A stretch of 64,000 nt of DNA, taken from Paragyromitra xinjiangensis (lineage: Eukaryota > Ascomycota > Pezizomycetes > Pezizales > Discinaceae). The notes under the pieces were generated by a model. That model saw only the letters and a program-made list of their open reading frames with translations. It was not told the DNA's origin and searched no databases. How positions within the stretch are numbered: position 1 is the first letter of the stretch; each line of letters begins with the position of its first letter. The stretch covers positions 1,603,003-1,667,002 of the forward strand of contig JBCAMK010000018.1 in the NCBI GenBank assembly GCA_038503065.1, given 5' to 3'. Both the position numbers and the translations under genes were made by a program. Positions 1 to 11,611 of this stretch are shown here, in pieces.

Positions 1-1460
1 GCAATGGTTGGGCTGTAATGGAGCTCTTGGGTAATGGGACATCGTGTACTTAGATGATGATTTGAGGTCTTCTCTCTTGGTGATGGGGGAGGGACGTTTT
101 TTCTTTCCTATTTCCCTCTTTTGTGATTAATCTCGTATCTCGGGGCAGCGTAATTAGGGGCTAGTTGCAATTTTTTTATGTTGCAGATATTGAGTCTTTG
201 AATCTAAGACCGGGCGGCAAACCTACAGCGCAGACAGGCCACAGAGATTCTCAGTGAATTTCATTCGTTGTAGGAGAGCACATGACATTGACCAGGCAAT
301 GGGAGTTGCACTAACGAATTGTGTATTTGGCAAGCTCAAGTATCCGGACGGCGGACAAGTGATTTATTGAGGCCTGATCCGATTAGTTGGCCCGTACCCC
401 TAAAATCTATGCTCCCCAGGGCTCGCGATATGCAGCTATGCGGATTCATAAGCTAGGAAGAAACCCCCTAGAGCTTGAGGTATTGGTTATATCAATTACA
501 AGCTTATAATTATCCCATGGACCGTAACTATGCATTTTTGCACGGAAATCCGTGCGAATTTTTGGGAGCTTCCAGAAGCCGGGGGAACATGGAGATGTGA
601 CCTATAAAACTGGCTCTAGGAATGCTGCAATGGTCTTTCCCACTGGTAATTTGCTGCTGTTTACGCCCACTTTTGCACACAAATTTCGACTTTTGGACAC
701 TAAGATAACTGTAATAAATTGCAGCTCTTTTTAGACCATGGGAGAATCCAGATTTTAAACACCAAATATTGAAAAAATCTGGGCGACTGCAACGTGGGCA
801 CGAGACTACTAATTTGCTTACTTTCTCCAGAATGTATATTTTAGAATTGTGTCTCTACTGTAAAGTACATGTAGAGTTAGAGCTTTCCCTTTTTAGCGAG
901 AATTCATTCACAATGTGCCAAGCTCTAACAAGTACTACCAACCGAAAACACAACACATAAAATACCCAGTGAGATAGGGATAACCGCTAGGCTGTGAGCA
1001 TTCTCTCATAATTCTTCTTGATTTTAACAGGCCTGTTGTGGTTCTAGAGGTTGTGATGGGCAGGCCCCAAATTCGCACGGTTCTCCGTGGAAATCTCGTT
1101 ATGGTCCATGGGGTAAGACCGCGAAGATTCTTCTACCTCAGCCTATGATTGCCCTGAGGTACGGTGGAGCTCCCAGACAGCTGCACCTGTTCCGAATAGT
1201 CTCCTTATAGTATCTCAGGGTATTTTTGAGCGTGCTAGCGTTACTATCGGACCGTATCAAAATGCTAAGAGTCCTAAGTGTGGCACTCGCGGAAGGTGGG
1301 TCTCTATATCTTGAGCTTTTTCTCGAATAGCAGCTACTCTGAGACTTGGCGTGATGACGGAAGAAGTGAATCTGGATTCGGTCAAGTACGTTCTTACACG
1401 TGGTAGAGGTACATGTTTAGATACATGAAAGGTTGCATTTCCAAGTATCTTGCCATGTGC

Positions 1461-1764
1461 ACATGTAGGTACAGTTGTGTCCAACAAGTTCTTGCGGTTT
1501 TTGAGGTACCATGATGCAACATTAAGGCACTTCAAGCCCCACAGCACAACACCCCCAAATCCAGGAGGCTTCCCACAACTGAACTTTAACCATGCCAGTA
1601 CAATAAAGGACATACTGTTAATGCTTTAAACAATAATGGCGAAACATGATGCTCTCTTTTTTGTTGAATAGTAAATATTTTCATTGAGTGGTTCATGGCA
1701 TCTGGTTGCATCATGGTACTTCAAAAACCGCAAGAACTTGTTGGACGCAACTGTACATACATGT
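1461..1764. repeat. Inverted repeat, 60-bp arms (MITE-like)
   Basis: Arm 1461-1520 is the reverse complement of 1705-1764 at 57 of 60 positions by eye, with a 184-bp spacer. The structure suggests a non-autonomous inverted-repeat transposon or a foldback. No transposase frame lies inside. I could not identify a target-site duplication, so the element may extend beyond the arms. Confidence 0.7.
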
Positions 1765-2170
1765 AGTTATAGTGGTATCGTTGAGGTCTGCTCGGTCATG
1801 TGATCAAGATCAGGCCATCAATCCCTGTTTCGTGGGTCACTCGAAAAACCCATCCATATGGACAGCCCAGGAGCCTGGGGGGAAGAATAGAGGTGGGGAA
1901 TAAATACATGATGCTGTTCGTCGCTCGTAGGTCAGGGGTCAGGAACCTTATTTAGAGTATCCTTTAGCCAGGAACCAGGGCTCAAATTAAGGTTTCAGGG
2001 GCGGCTCGCTAATCTAGCACTCGCCGCTATCCTTAGCATGTCCCCGGATTTCACTAGAGTAGAGCACCCTTGGCACGGGTAGCAGCTGCCGAGGAGGGAT
2101 ACCTAGTGCCTCGTGATCCCTCGTGATGTCCGGAGCGCTTGTCAAAGCTTATCAGATGTGAGGATGTGGT

Positions 2171-2340
2171 ACAGTGAAAACCGGTCATATGGCGGATCCG
2201 GTGTGTGGCGGACAGGGGTGCTTTTAGCAAAGGGACACAATATTCCCGAGCCGCACCACCAGCGGATATTGTGTCCCTCAACCAAAAAAATACCCCTGTC
2301 CGCCACACACCGGATCCGCCATATGACCGGTTTTCACTGT
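2171..2340. repeat. Near-perfect palindrome, 49-bp identical arms
   Basis: Positions 2171-2219 and 2292-2340 are exact reverse complements (49 of 49). The intervening 72 bp contain a second inverted pair built on GGGACACAATAT near 2233-2244 and its complement near 2265-2276. The whole 170 bp could fold into one long interrupted hairpin. Perfect arm identity suggests recent origin or strong homogenisation. It may be a foldback transposon or a recombination product. Confidence 0.8.
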
Positions 2341-2358
2341 AAGGCCACCATACCAATA

Positions 2359-2711
2359 AGGGAAAACGTTCAGAATACCATGTTTCTAATGGGTTTGTAT
2401 GCCGGATACCACAATTAACTGCGCTCCAACCGTGCCCACCCACCACAATACCACAATCTCCCACTGCCATAAGCTCCATGTTGAAGAGTGTACTATGTTA
2501 ATTAAAGTATAAAGAAAATTCTAAATACTCCCGGATTTTCTACAAAGTTATAGCTCAAAATCTGAAGGCTGTCCTGTTTAGCTGAGGGAGCTGAAAGGGG
2601 TAAGCGACTGGTGAATTTTCTATGTTTTTGGTGGGTATGGTCAGAGCGTAGTTGGTTGTGGTATCCGGCATACAAACCCATTAGAAACATGGTATCCTGA
2701 ACGTTTTCCCT
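2359..2711. repeat. Inverted repeat, about 87-bp arms
   Basis: The arm starting AGGGAAAACGTTCAG at 2359 is matched in reverse complement by the arm ending at 2711. The match continues to about 2445 on the left and 2625 on the right. The differences I can see are mostly C/T or G/A transitions, as repeat-induced point mutation or ordinary decay would leave. It lies 18 bp beyond the 2171-2340 palindrome, so the two may be parts of one composite element. Confidence 0.65.
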
Positions 2712-3232
2712 ACAAAGATTACCACTTTTTCCCCTAACCCGATTGGATGGCTAGCTGATAAATTGTGGAAGAATTGTGCCCTAGGTTTTCTAACATTGAG
2801 TTCTATGCCCCTCGTAGTTGAGTGGTTGCTTTCACTCCTTGCATTTATTAGGGAAAAGCATATTTACACATATTTAGAGCACCAAACCCAAGTGATGGGC
2901 CTGTGAACGAGAGAGCCGCACAGAGCCTCACTAACCCCAAGCGTAGGTACTCTATTTCGAGCTCGTAGACAAGAGCTGAAGCGGCTGAAAAATGCGCACG
3001 AACCGATTGTTTCGAGTCAGCCTGATCAGTTACACAAAGGGCGGGGTTAGGAGAGAAATCCGGTGAATGATTGGAGAATAACAAAAATGAACCCTTTGTA
3101 ACCCAATTGGTAATTGTGCCACGACACATTCAAACAGAAAGGCGACTGCATGTTGTGCTCCACCCCTAGAAAGCTACTTTGTCATTTCGTTACATATCTA
3201 CTTCCCGTGAAACTACGCGATAACAAGCGCAC

Positions 3233-5416
3233 ATGGCGACTGGCACTTTGGACATCGACCAGTATCGATTGCAAACTACGTTTGATGGGGACTGTGTAAT
3301 CCATACATACAAATGCGGTACTGTGGTGCAAGAGGATGTGAAGATGGAGGATTCGGGATGTGAAAACGGGGAGACAGAGAAGAAGGAACAGAAGGAGGAG
3401 GAAATAAAGGAGAAATGGAGACATAAACACAAAATTGGTGCTGGAGGGTTTGGGGTCGTCTGGCTTCAAGAAGCAGAATGTGGGAAGGTCAGGGCAGTCA
3501 AGCAGTTGCCCCGGGATGCTCGAAATGTCAATTATTCACGGGAACTGGCAACTATGGCAGAAGTGAAAGATGTAGGTTTCCCCTGCCTACTAGTCTCTAG
3601 AGCTAACAATCAATCATTAGAATCAAAATTTATTCGTCAAATTCATCGGCTGGTACGAGAACAAAGATTCCATTTTTGTCGCTATGGAGTATATCGAGCT
3701 CGGTGACTTGAGCCAATATCTCAAAAACCCGGATATCGATATCTCGTTACATGCCAAAGAGATTACTAGGCAGATCCTGGAAGGCCTTGTTATCCTCCAC
3801 GAGAGACAGATCTGTCATCGTGATATAAAACCACAGGTTGGAGCCTCTATTGTCTTTGGGCTAGGAAAGTATGTTAATTTGGTGCGACAGAACATCCTCG
3901 TCGCTTCGCTAGATCCAATACGAGTCAAAATCGCCGACTTTGGAGTATCAAAACTCGAGAAAGGCACTTTATTGCACACTTCGATTGGCACGACAGGATA
4001 CTGCGCCCCAGAGATCCTCCGACTACTACCGAAAAAACTCAAATTACGAAACTCTTACACTAATGCTGTAGATATGTGGGCCCTGGGTTGTCTAGTGCAT
4101 GAGATTCTGACCTCAGAAACACCATTCCTCGAAAGCGATTTATACAGTACCATGTGTTCAGACACGGACATCTCCGAGCCCCAGACCGACCTAGCCATGA
4201 TCTCCAATTTCTGTCAAGGTGGCATCGGGTTCCCGGTCGAGGCTTTAGAAAAGTCCGAAGCCGACAAAGACGCGATAAATTTCATCGAGAAACTGATGGT
4301 TCCCAACCCACGCCTTCGAATGTCTGCAAGGAAAGCCTTACAGCACACATGGCTGGTAGGATCTGAGCTAGCAGCGATCTTCCAAAAATGTCATGAACGC
4401 TTGATACGGTTTATTAAAGATGAAAAACCAGGCTTGACGGTTTTCTTCGTCGGAGATCTCAATGAATCCCTTCTTCCGTACACATACCGGGCTGGAAAGC
4501 TTTTTGTGAAATTGGCGGAAATGGGCTGCCCAGAGGCTATCGCGTATGATTTGGGTGTGCTCACGCTTTATGATGTTATTTTGCATATTGGTAATTCAAT
4601 TTTCCTTCCTCTTAGACTGTTGTAGGGTTGAGTGTTAATTCAATGTTCTGTTGGTGATAGATGATAAGAAATCAATGGGGGAAGATCCCCATTTGAAGTT
4701 ACTGAAAGGTGTCCTTTCTTTAGTCCTTGAGATTTACAGCCTAGCTAGAGAGGGGGGGGTAAGAGCAATCCGGTATGCGGAGAGCAATGTGGAGAAAGAT
4801 GATGTTAAAGAGGGGGATATGGAGGGAATCATTAGCGGGTTTGCAAACGGAGGAGGCACATACGTGGATGCTACGTTCGTGAATAAGGTCTCAGAACCTT
4901 TCATTGTGGGGAGTAGGAAAAACGGGCGTACAGCCATCATAGAGAGACCTATTCTCGTGATGATCATCACCGACAGCATCGTAAGATTCAAGTTTCCTCC
5001 AATGCTCTTTTCGCTTAAGGATGTGAGCTAAAGTTTTCTAGATCGAAGGAAAGGACAGATGTTATTTTGAGTACTACCTGACGGGTAGCCTCTCTACCCT
5101 TAAGGGTTCACACCCAGAAGGGTCTGATTGTTCGTATATACTACCCTGCCCCAACTTCTAGATGTTTATATTGACTTCCCTAGTTGCCGCATTCCAATTC
5201 ACTCGTATTGGGGATGATCCCGAGGCCCTAGAGTTATTTCAATCCTTAGCCGCCAGTGATGCGGTCGGAAATAACATTGATTATCTGTCAGGTGTGTACA
5301 TGAACGAAAATCCCACTTCTCCACTATCTAACCGGGAAAAAATAGCGAGCGATGTTTTAGGTGATGAGGGCAACACTGAGAGGAGGTGGAAGGAGGTAAG
5401 TTATCAGTTTGCTTAA
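3233..5416 (+). CDS. K1: Ser/Thr protein kinase fused to a degenerate vWA domain
   Basis: Predicted exons are 3233-3571, 3621-3836, 3891-4590, 4661-4980, 5042-5084 and 5184-5416, giving about 616 residues; the last two exons are the least certain. A family N-terminal motif (YRLQTTF...VIH) precedes an acidic Lys/Glu-rich stretch. The kinase follows: glycine loop GAGGFGVV, lysine in RAVKQL, HRDIKPQN, DFG, GTTGYCAPE and DMWALG, so it should be catalytically active. A helical linker (EKPGL...AYDLGVLTLYD) leads into a vWA fold whose MIDAS reads DDKKSM rather than DxSxS and whose later motif is ITDS rather than ITDG. Intron 3837-3890 is 54 nt and in frame, so retention would add 18 residues between HRD and DFG. 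Homologous exons may continue to about 5510. Substrate and location are unknown. Confidence 0.82.
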
Positions 5417-6612
5417 ACCCATTATAATTAGGAGTGCGTACTTCTTTCTTACACTCAGGATTTATTAGATATCGAAACTATTTCTTGGACCGCTTTCACG
5501 CACTGTAAGTTTGTTTCTTCGTGTGGGGGTGAAAATACTAACAGCATTATAGTGGCGATGAGGAATTTTGGCGTTTTTACGTATTTCATTGTTTTATTTA
5601 CTACTTTGTTTATTGATACCATGTTTCTTTCATATCAGCTTCGGAGTTAGGGCAGAAAAATGAACAGCGTGTTTCACAAGCCTAAATCTATGCACGGAAA
5701 GTCATTCTAAAGGGTCTATAAAGATGGTGAGAAGGTAACACTTGTTTAGTGCTGTAAATCGCTCTGACTGGCTTTTCTCCTCCTCCTAGCTGTGTGGAGG
5801 ATGCCGGAGGAAAATATCGTAGAGACTTTAGTAGCTATTTGGTTCGAGTGCTAGTAGTGTTCTAGCGGGGTTACTGCTAAAAAAAGGTGGCAGGATTAGG
5901 GGAAGATCAAGTACAGTAGCAAGAAATTCTCACCAAAACCATCATAGGCTTGGCAGCGGCAGCAGTTCAGCCTTCAATTGTCACTCGAGAGTCTTATTTA
6001 CTATATCTTACGAATTTTTTCCAAATCTTTAAGGCCCAGTCGTGGTTCTAGGAAACCAGGGAAGATTTAGAAGAATTTATGAATTTAGTGACGCGTGGAG
6101 CCCAGGTTAAGCCCACCTAATTAAGAGAATTGATCATATTTCCCCAGCTGGGTGGATTAAGCCAAACCTTTCCCATTTCAGGTGGGTGTCTTTTCACTCC
6201 ATCCAGTTGGAAAAGAAGCTCTTGCAACGTTTATTCACATTAAAGCACCAAAAATACTCAGAATGATAAATCTGTAAATATAGTGTTATTTATCAAGTGG
6301 TTACAAACACAACATTCAATCCAGGCCTAGGCTACTGTGGCGTGTGATTCGTTCGGCACAGGCTAAGACTGCACTTGGGATGAAAAAGACTTGAAAAAAA
6401 TAAGAATTGACACTATACATGTAAGTACGGCACCTGATAAGAGAAAAGAAAAAATAGGAAACTGATCGTGAACATTCTCTGACCAGCAGGTAGGATTAAG
6501 GTCAACTATAGTAATATCTGCACGCCGCCGATGAACTGGTAATTGAGTCTGCTGTTGACTAGCGCCTAGGTTATAGAGACAGATCCTCCAGATTACCTAG
6601 GATCTAGTATCA
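5417..6612. other. Intergenic between convergent K1 and HeLo-pseudokinase genes
   Basis: Positions 5461-5600 retain segments resembling the 3' exons of the vWA family: an acceptor followed by an exon near 5461-5510, then TGGCGATG after an acceptor at about 5553. K1 may therefore have longer spliced forms or a decayed 3' end. I see no gene in 5600-6612, which serves as the 3' flank of both convergent genes. Confidence 0.5.
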
Positions 6613-8214
6613 TTAGCTCAATCCTCGCCACCCGATTTTGGTCTGTAGGCTTACTTTCTCGATATAACCTATCCCCACAGTTGCTCCATCCGAGTCCCAA
6701 GATTCCGAGCCATCCAAGCATTGCAAGCACGAAAGAGTGACTGTAGCATATCGATGACCTAGACTCTTCGGTATCCTCTCTTCAGCCATAGCGATAAGCT
6801 TATCCTTGACTTCCCATCCAGTCTTGCTGACCAAACCTATGGATTCAGCGGATCTGGTGGGGACCTTCCCCTCTCCATCCCAAAGCACAAATGACTTCCA
6901 CAAAGCGATCTCCAGAAGACACACACCAAGGCTATAGATATCGTGCTGCATTTTATAGGATTGCTCTGGGTATTGGCCTTGTCGTTCGGGATGTCGATAG
7001 ATGTTCTGTTCCCATGCTGTATTTCCCATGTACACGGTGTCTCCTGAGACAAGGCGAACATTCTGAAAGCCCACAAGAAAGGGAAATCCGATTTCGTTTT
7101 GCTGATTGCGAGAACTTAAAAGAATGATCGTCTCCGGGCGGAAATTCTTGTGGACAAAATCGGCGGAATGAACGTAAAGGATGATTCTTGCAAGATGTTT
7201 AGCAAGGTTGATTCTCGCGTCGATAGAGAACTGCGGCCCGTTGGCTTGATTAGACGAAAGAAGAAGGTCTCGTAAGGATTGGAGTTTCTCGAGCTCCATA
7301 GGTATCTCAAACACCATCTCAATTTTAGTGAGTATCTCCCTAGAATTCTTCACGTGGACGAGTCCCGCGCAAGCTGGAATGCCAAAAGTCATAGGGTCGA
7401 CTAATCGAAGAACTTGGGCTAGCCTTCTGACATTGTAGACGATTTCCCTCGCATGCCTATCAAGGCCATTGCATGGAATCGTATCGATGATAAGTGCGCG
7501 TCTCTGGTTGGGTATTTGGTGAATTTGGATGGAGGTATATTTGATAACCTTTCTCTGATCCCAATAGTGCTCGCCGGTGGGAAAGCGCACTGAGTCTTTC
7601 GTTATTGGTTTCTGCTCTTTCGCCGCTTTGAAAGCTTCTCTTAGATTTTGAACGACCGTGATGGCAGTATTGGCACCTCTTGGCTCCGCTTGGATCATCC
7701 TGTCAACCTCGGGATTCGAAACGTGAGTCAGAAGCAAGATAAGTGGTTGAAAGAGGCTGTGCCAGTCTATGAATTCCTTAGTTGCATGTTCAAGTGATGT
7801 TTTGACGAGCAGCACGAATCTCGATCGTCCGAAAAAACTAGCCTCCTTGCCTGAGATTTTTTCGATTTCCGAGCGTATACGTTCTAGTTTTTCATACAAG
7901 TGGTTTATGAGTTTTTCGAAATGGCGTCTGTTTTGGTTCCCGAGTCTGGACTCGATTTTTTTGTAGAAACTGATTTCGAGCTCTAGGCCAATCCAGTGAG
8001 TATCGAAAAGTGACATGGCCTCCGCTAGTTTCTCTCGACATTTTTTGAAACTTCGGTATTTCTCCATGAGATATCGGCCATACCTAAATAGTATCACAAC
8101 GATTAGTTCACTTAAGCTACCTCCAAGCGTTTATGGAACTCGAGCTCACTTGATGCAAAGGTCTACTACCCCCGGAACCGCCAGCACAATCCCTACTACT
8201 TCAGCACCCGACAT
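6613..8214 (-). CDS. HeLo-like domain pseudokinase (MLKL-like architecture)
   Basis: Two exons, 8214-8150 and 8083-6613, joined by a 66-nt intron, encode 511 residues. The start was placed on the upstream exon because it supplies the N-terminus of the fungal HeLo-like / prion-inhibition-and-propagation family (MSGAEVVGIVLAVPGVVDLC, then YGRYLMEKYRSFKKC). A helical bundle occupies roughly residues 1-200. A kinase-like domain follows, with HKNFRPETI replacing HRDLKPEN, GFQ replacing DFG, and intact DIYSLGVCLLEI. The catalytic Asp and DFG Asp are therefore absent. HeLo domains form membrane-targeting cell-death modules in fungi, and human MLKL pairs a similar bundle with a pseudokinase. A cell-death or incompatibility role is inferred. 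The gene lies between K1 and K2, convergent with K1. Confidence 0.85.
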
Positions 8215-9398
8215 CGAAGCGAGAATGGTCTCTTAAAATCTGTCACTGACAGAGTGGGCTAAAGAGCGGGTCTCAACAGAAAGGGCCAGGACGTCAACAG
8301 CCAGGTTGGGGTGCAAAAGATATGAGCTTTTAAAAGGCATGGTAGATATAAGGTCCATGAGAATCAAAATGAGGCGGAGCAAACCTTCCGCTGGAGAGTG
8401 GGGAGGATCGAGACCGGGTGATTGGGATCGGATACTCTGTATATCTACTTGCATACTGTGCTCGCCAACCACTAGCACCCTTGGGTTCAATCGAGTCTGC
8501 ATGGTATGCAGGCAGAAGGCACCCTCGTGCAGACCCGATCGGTTCTGAAACTATCGCTTTTTACCCCCTGACAAAAGCCCTAGAAACCCCAGACGAAAGT
8601 CTTAACATTAAGTAATTACGCGCAACCCCGTGCTTAGATCAGCCTCTACCATTCCCTAGGTTAAGGTTTAGAGTACAGAACATAAGGAATTTCTAAAGTC
8701 TACCAGTTACTACGTCCTACCTACCTCTGCAAGCTGAGAGTCTAGGAGTCGCAAGGCTGGTTCTTCCATAGCCAAAAAAATCGCCTCTTCGTATAGTTAA
8801 GTGGAGCTAGGTCAGTAATTGGCGGTGGGATATCCGTAAATATCGACGCGCACCGCCTGCTTCGTTGTACTTGCGCACCAGGATAAGAAGCTGAAAACAT
8901 GGGGTGTGTGACTTCGTATGCTATGGAGTCGCGCACGGATATCTCTCCATACAACTAGTAGCGAATCACTGTTATTTGAATGCAGCTCTGATTTTTAGAA
9001 GAACAATCGCTTCTGGCGAAAAAAATCCAAGGCTTTGTTTATGAAACGCAAACCCCTACATATCTGAATCAAGAATAGACACTTGGCAGGTTCGTGTCAC
9101 CAATAGGCCTGGTTAAGGTGGGGCTTGTAAGGCTAGCGGGTGATTGGAGAACTTGGAGTAAGCGAAGACAGCTCACCACTCCTCATCGCAGGTTACGACA
9201 GTGCTGGTATGACCTCGAGAGGGCCTTTGCCATCAGTTGGGAATTCAATAGCTGTTACGATAGTAGTAAGCTTTTGATAATATCCACCCCTAAAACGAGA
9301 CTAGCCTTCACAGAATACTCCTTCAAAAGTTCTTGATACCAGCCGCTCGGGACTATCACGATTCCCATCGCTCCCAACCCGCCAGTAGTTAGTATTCC
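8215..9398. other. Intergenic between divergent HeLo-pseudokinase and K2
   Basis: This 1.2-kb stretch separates two divergently transcribed genes and must contain both promoters. The short open frames look random. I see no clear TATA box, repeat or RNA gene. Confidence 0.5.
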
Positions 9399-11611
9399 AT
9401 GGCGGCCAACCCTTTGGGAGTTGATGAATTCAAACTCGAAACTACGTTTGGGAGTGGGGGTATAGTAGTCCACACAAGCCTAGAAGAACAGACGGCCTTT
9501 CCTTTTCAATATTTTCAATTTTACTGGAAGACAAAAGTCAGATCAAGGTGGAAGAAAGTGAGACTAATCGGAAGCGGGGGATTTGGAAAGGTTTGGCTTC
9601 AAGAAAACGAGAGCGGTAGCAAAAGAGCTGTCAAGGGGGTCAAGCGACAGCGGCTGAGAGATGGAAACGTCGATATATCACGAGAATTGCAACTTTTGGC
9701 AGAATTACGAGAAGTAAGTACCCTTAAAGCAACTACATGCCTATAAAACTTACAGTTTGCCAGCATAACGAGTATTTCGTAGAATTTCTTGGTTGGTATG
9801 AAGACCAAAAATACATCTACATTGCAATGGAATACATGGAACGGGGTGACTTAGCTCAATACCTTAGAGAATCCGGGTCTGAAGCGAAGGCCCAAGCTAG
9901 AGAAATTGCCAAACAATTGCTTGAGGGGATAATGATTCTTCACGCTAGAAAGATATGCCACCGCGATTTAAAGCCGCAGGTTTTTTTCTCGTCCCAATTC
10001 CAAATCAATCGATTTCTATATACTAAAAACATTCTAGAATATCCTCATTGCTTCTATTTCCCCGATCTTAGTCAAAATCGCAGATTTCGGAGTGTCCAAA
10101 CGCGAGGCAGGCACTTCTCTACACACAACAGCTGGAACAGACGGTTATAAGGCCCCAGAGGTTATGGGGCTGGTGAAACGAGAGCGCATATCGCAGGACT
10201 CATACACCAATGCAGTGGACATGTGGGCTTTGGGTTGTTTAGTCCACGAAGTTTTGACTTCTGAAAGACCATTTCTCCAGGTTCCTTTAAGCGATCCGTA
10301 TTTTTTCGATGAGTCGGGATTTGGTCCTCCTACACCAGGTGTCGACCTACTTGCACTTTCTGAATTTTGCTCTTCGAATAGCACTTTCCGGGGGATAGCC
10401 TTACTTTCACAGAGATCCGTAATTGGGGGCAAGGCGATAGATTTCGTCAGGGGATTGCTGATTGCGAATCCTGAAGCTCGAATGTCCCCACCTGTTGCCC
10501 TAAGACACCCGTGGTTGTTGGAAAACTCGGGGGGCGAGTTGGAAAATTCGGATAACGACCTAGAAGACCTTGGAACAGCTTTGGAGAGCTTTCTGCAGTT
10601 CCCCGTGGATGTCCCGGATGCCTACGATGACGAATTACCTAGAGATGAACCTAAACCAAAAGATACACCGAAAAGGCAGAGCGGCACAGAGATAACGCTT
10701 GAGCACTGCGAGGGTCGCTTGAAGCAGCACATCCAGTTAGAAAGACCTGGCTTGGCGAACTTATTTCCCAGTGATCTCAGTTCATTTGCACGGGAAGCCA
10801 CAAGAGCTTCGAATATACTTCTAGAAACAACCGGCGGGGTGGGAGAAATTGCACTTGATCTTAGCGTACTTGTACTTTATGACCTCGTTTTGCTCATCGG
10901 TATATAGATTCCCTCGTATTTTATAGTAAAATCATGTACTGATGTTATGGCCTCGGTGGTGATAGATGATGGCGAATCAATGAATTTAAACGGAAACCGT
11001 GCGCGGATGAAGTTACTTCATGAATTAGTTAATGCCATCGTTAAAATGTATAGCCTAGTTAACGAAGGCGGGGTAAAATCGATTAAATTTTTAAACCATC
11101 GTCATGGGCAAGATCAGGTTAAGGAAGGGATGATAAAGGAAGTGCTTACCAGGAGTGCTTTTAATGGCCCCTCAAGGTTAGGCACAGAGTTATATAAAAA
11201 GATTTTGTCGCCGCTTGTGTTAGGGACCACCACAAAACCGATCGTTATGCAGAAACCGCTTCTCGTAATAATCATCACAGATGGCTATGTAGGATCCCTA
11301 AAATACCCTCTCCTTTTACTTAAGCACGAGCTGAGTGTTTCTTAGGTTGAAGGCGAAAGAGACGGATTGTTGGAAGAAGTGATCATTAGGACTGTCGCTA
11401 CTCTTCAACGGTCGAGTGTACAGGAGCCTGATGGTTTGCAAATACTCCCCCAGAATTCTCCAGATGAAGCTTCACGTATTGACTGACTTCTAAAGCCGTT
11501 GCATTTCAGTTTCTGGGTATTGGGGATGATCCAAACGCAACAGAGCTTCTTGAATCTTTAGATGACCATCCCAAAGTTGGGAATTTCATCGATTTTTACC
11601 AAGGCACGTAG
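9399..11611 (+). CDS. K2: Ser/Thr protein kinase fused to a vWA domain
   Basis: Exons 9399-9713, 9764-9979, 10038-10899, 10966-11288, 11346-11433 and 11496-11611 give 639 residues. The N-terminus carries the family motif FKLETTF...VVH. The kinase has GSGGFGKV, KRAVKGV, HRDLKPQN, DFG, GTDGYKAPE and DMWALG, so it is predicted active. An insert rich in Asp, Glu, Pro and Lys (about residues 255-310) precedes the linker EHCEGRLKQHIQLERPGL...IALDLSVLVLYD. The vWA follows: LLIDDGESM (MIDAS Ser replaced by Gly), PSRLGTEL, IITDG and FLGIGDD. The intron inside the MIDAS Asp codon is phase 1, as in K1 and the solo vWA gene. Recognisable further exons reach about 11896, including a segment starting WSG, so a longer isoform is possible. 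The kinase target is unknown. Confidence 0.85.

Larger units (their letters stand above)
1..3232. other. Gene-free 5' stretch with inverted repeats
   Basis: I see no convincing protein gene here. The open frames are short, lack domain motifs and overlap repeat structures. The stretch holds three inverted-repeat elements, annotated separately (arms 1461-1520/1705-1764, 2171-2219/2292-2340 and 2359-2445/2625-2711). The only frame over 130 residues, on the minus strand at 2054-2479, runs through the inverted repeats and is probably a by-product of them. I see nothing specific in 1-1460. Confidence 0.6.

Noticed and set aside
2054..2479. 141-residue minus-strand frame
   Set aside because: It runs through the palindrome and the arm of a second inverted repeat; the sequence is explained by those repeats and has no domain.
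2805..2860. tRNA-like A-box (TAGTTGAGTGG)
   Set aside because: There is no B-box (GGTTCRANNCC) at the right distance and no acceptor stem pairing.
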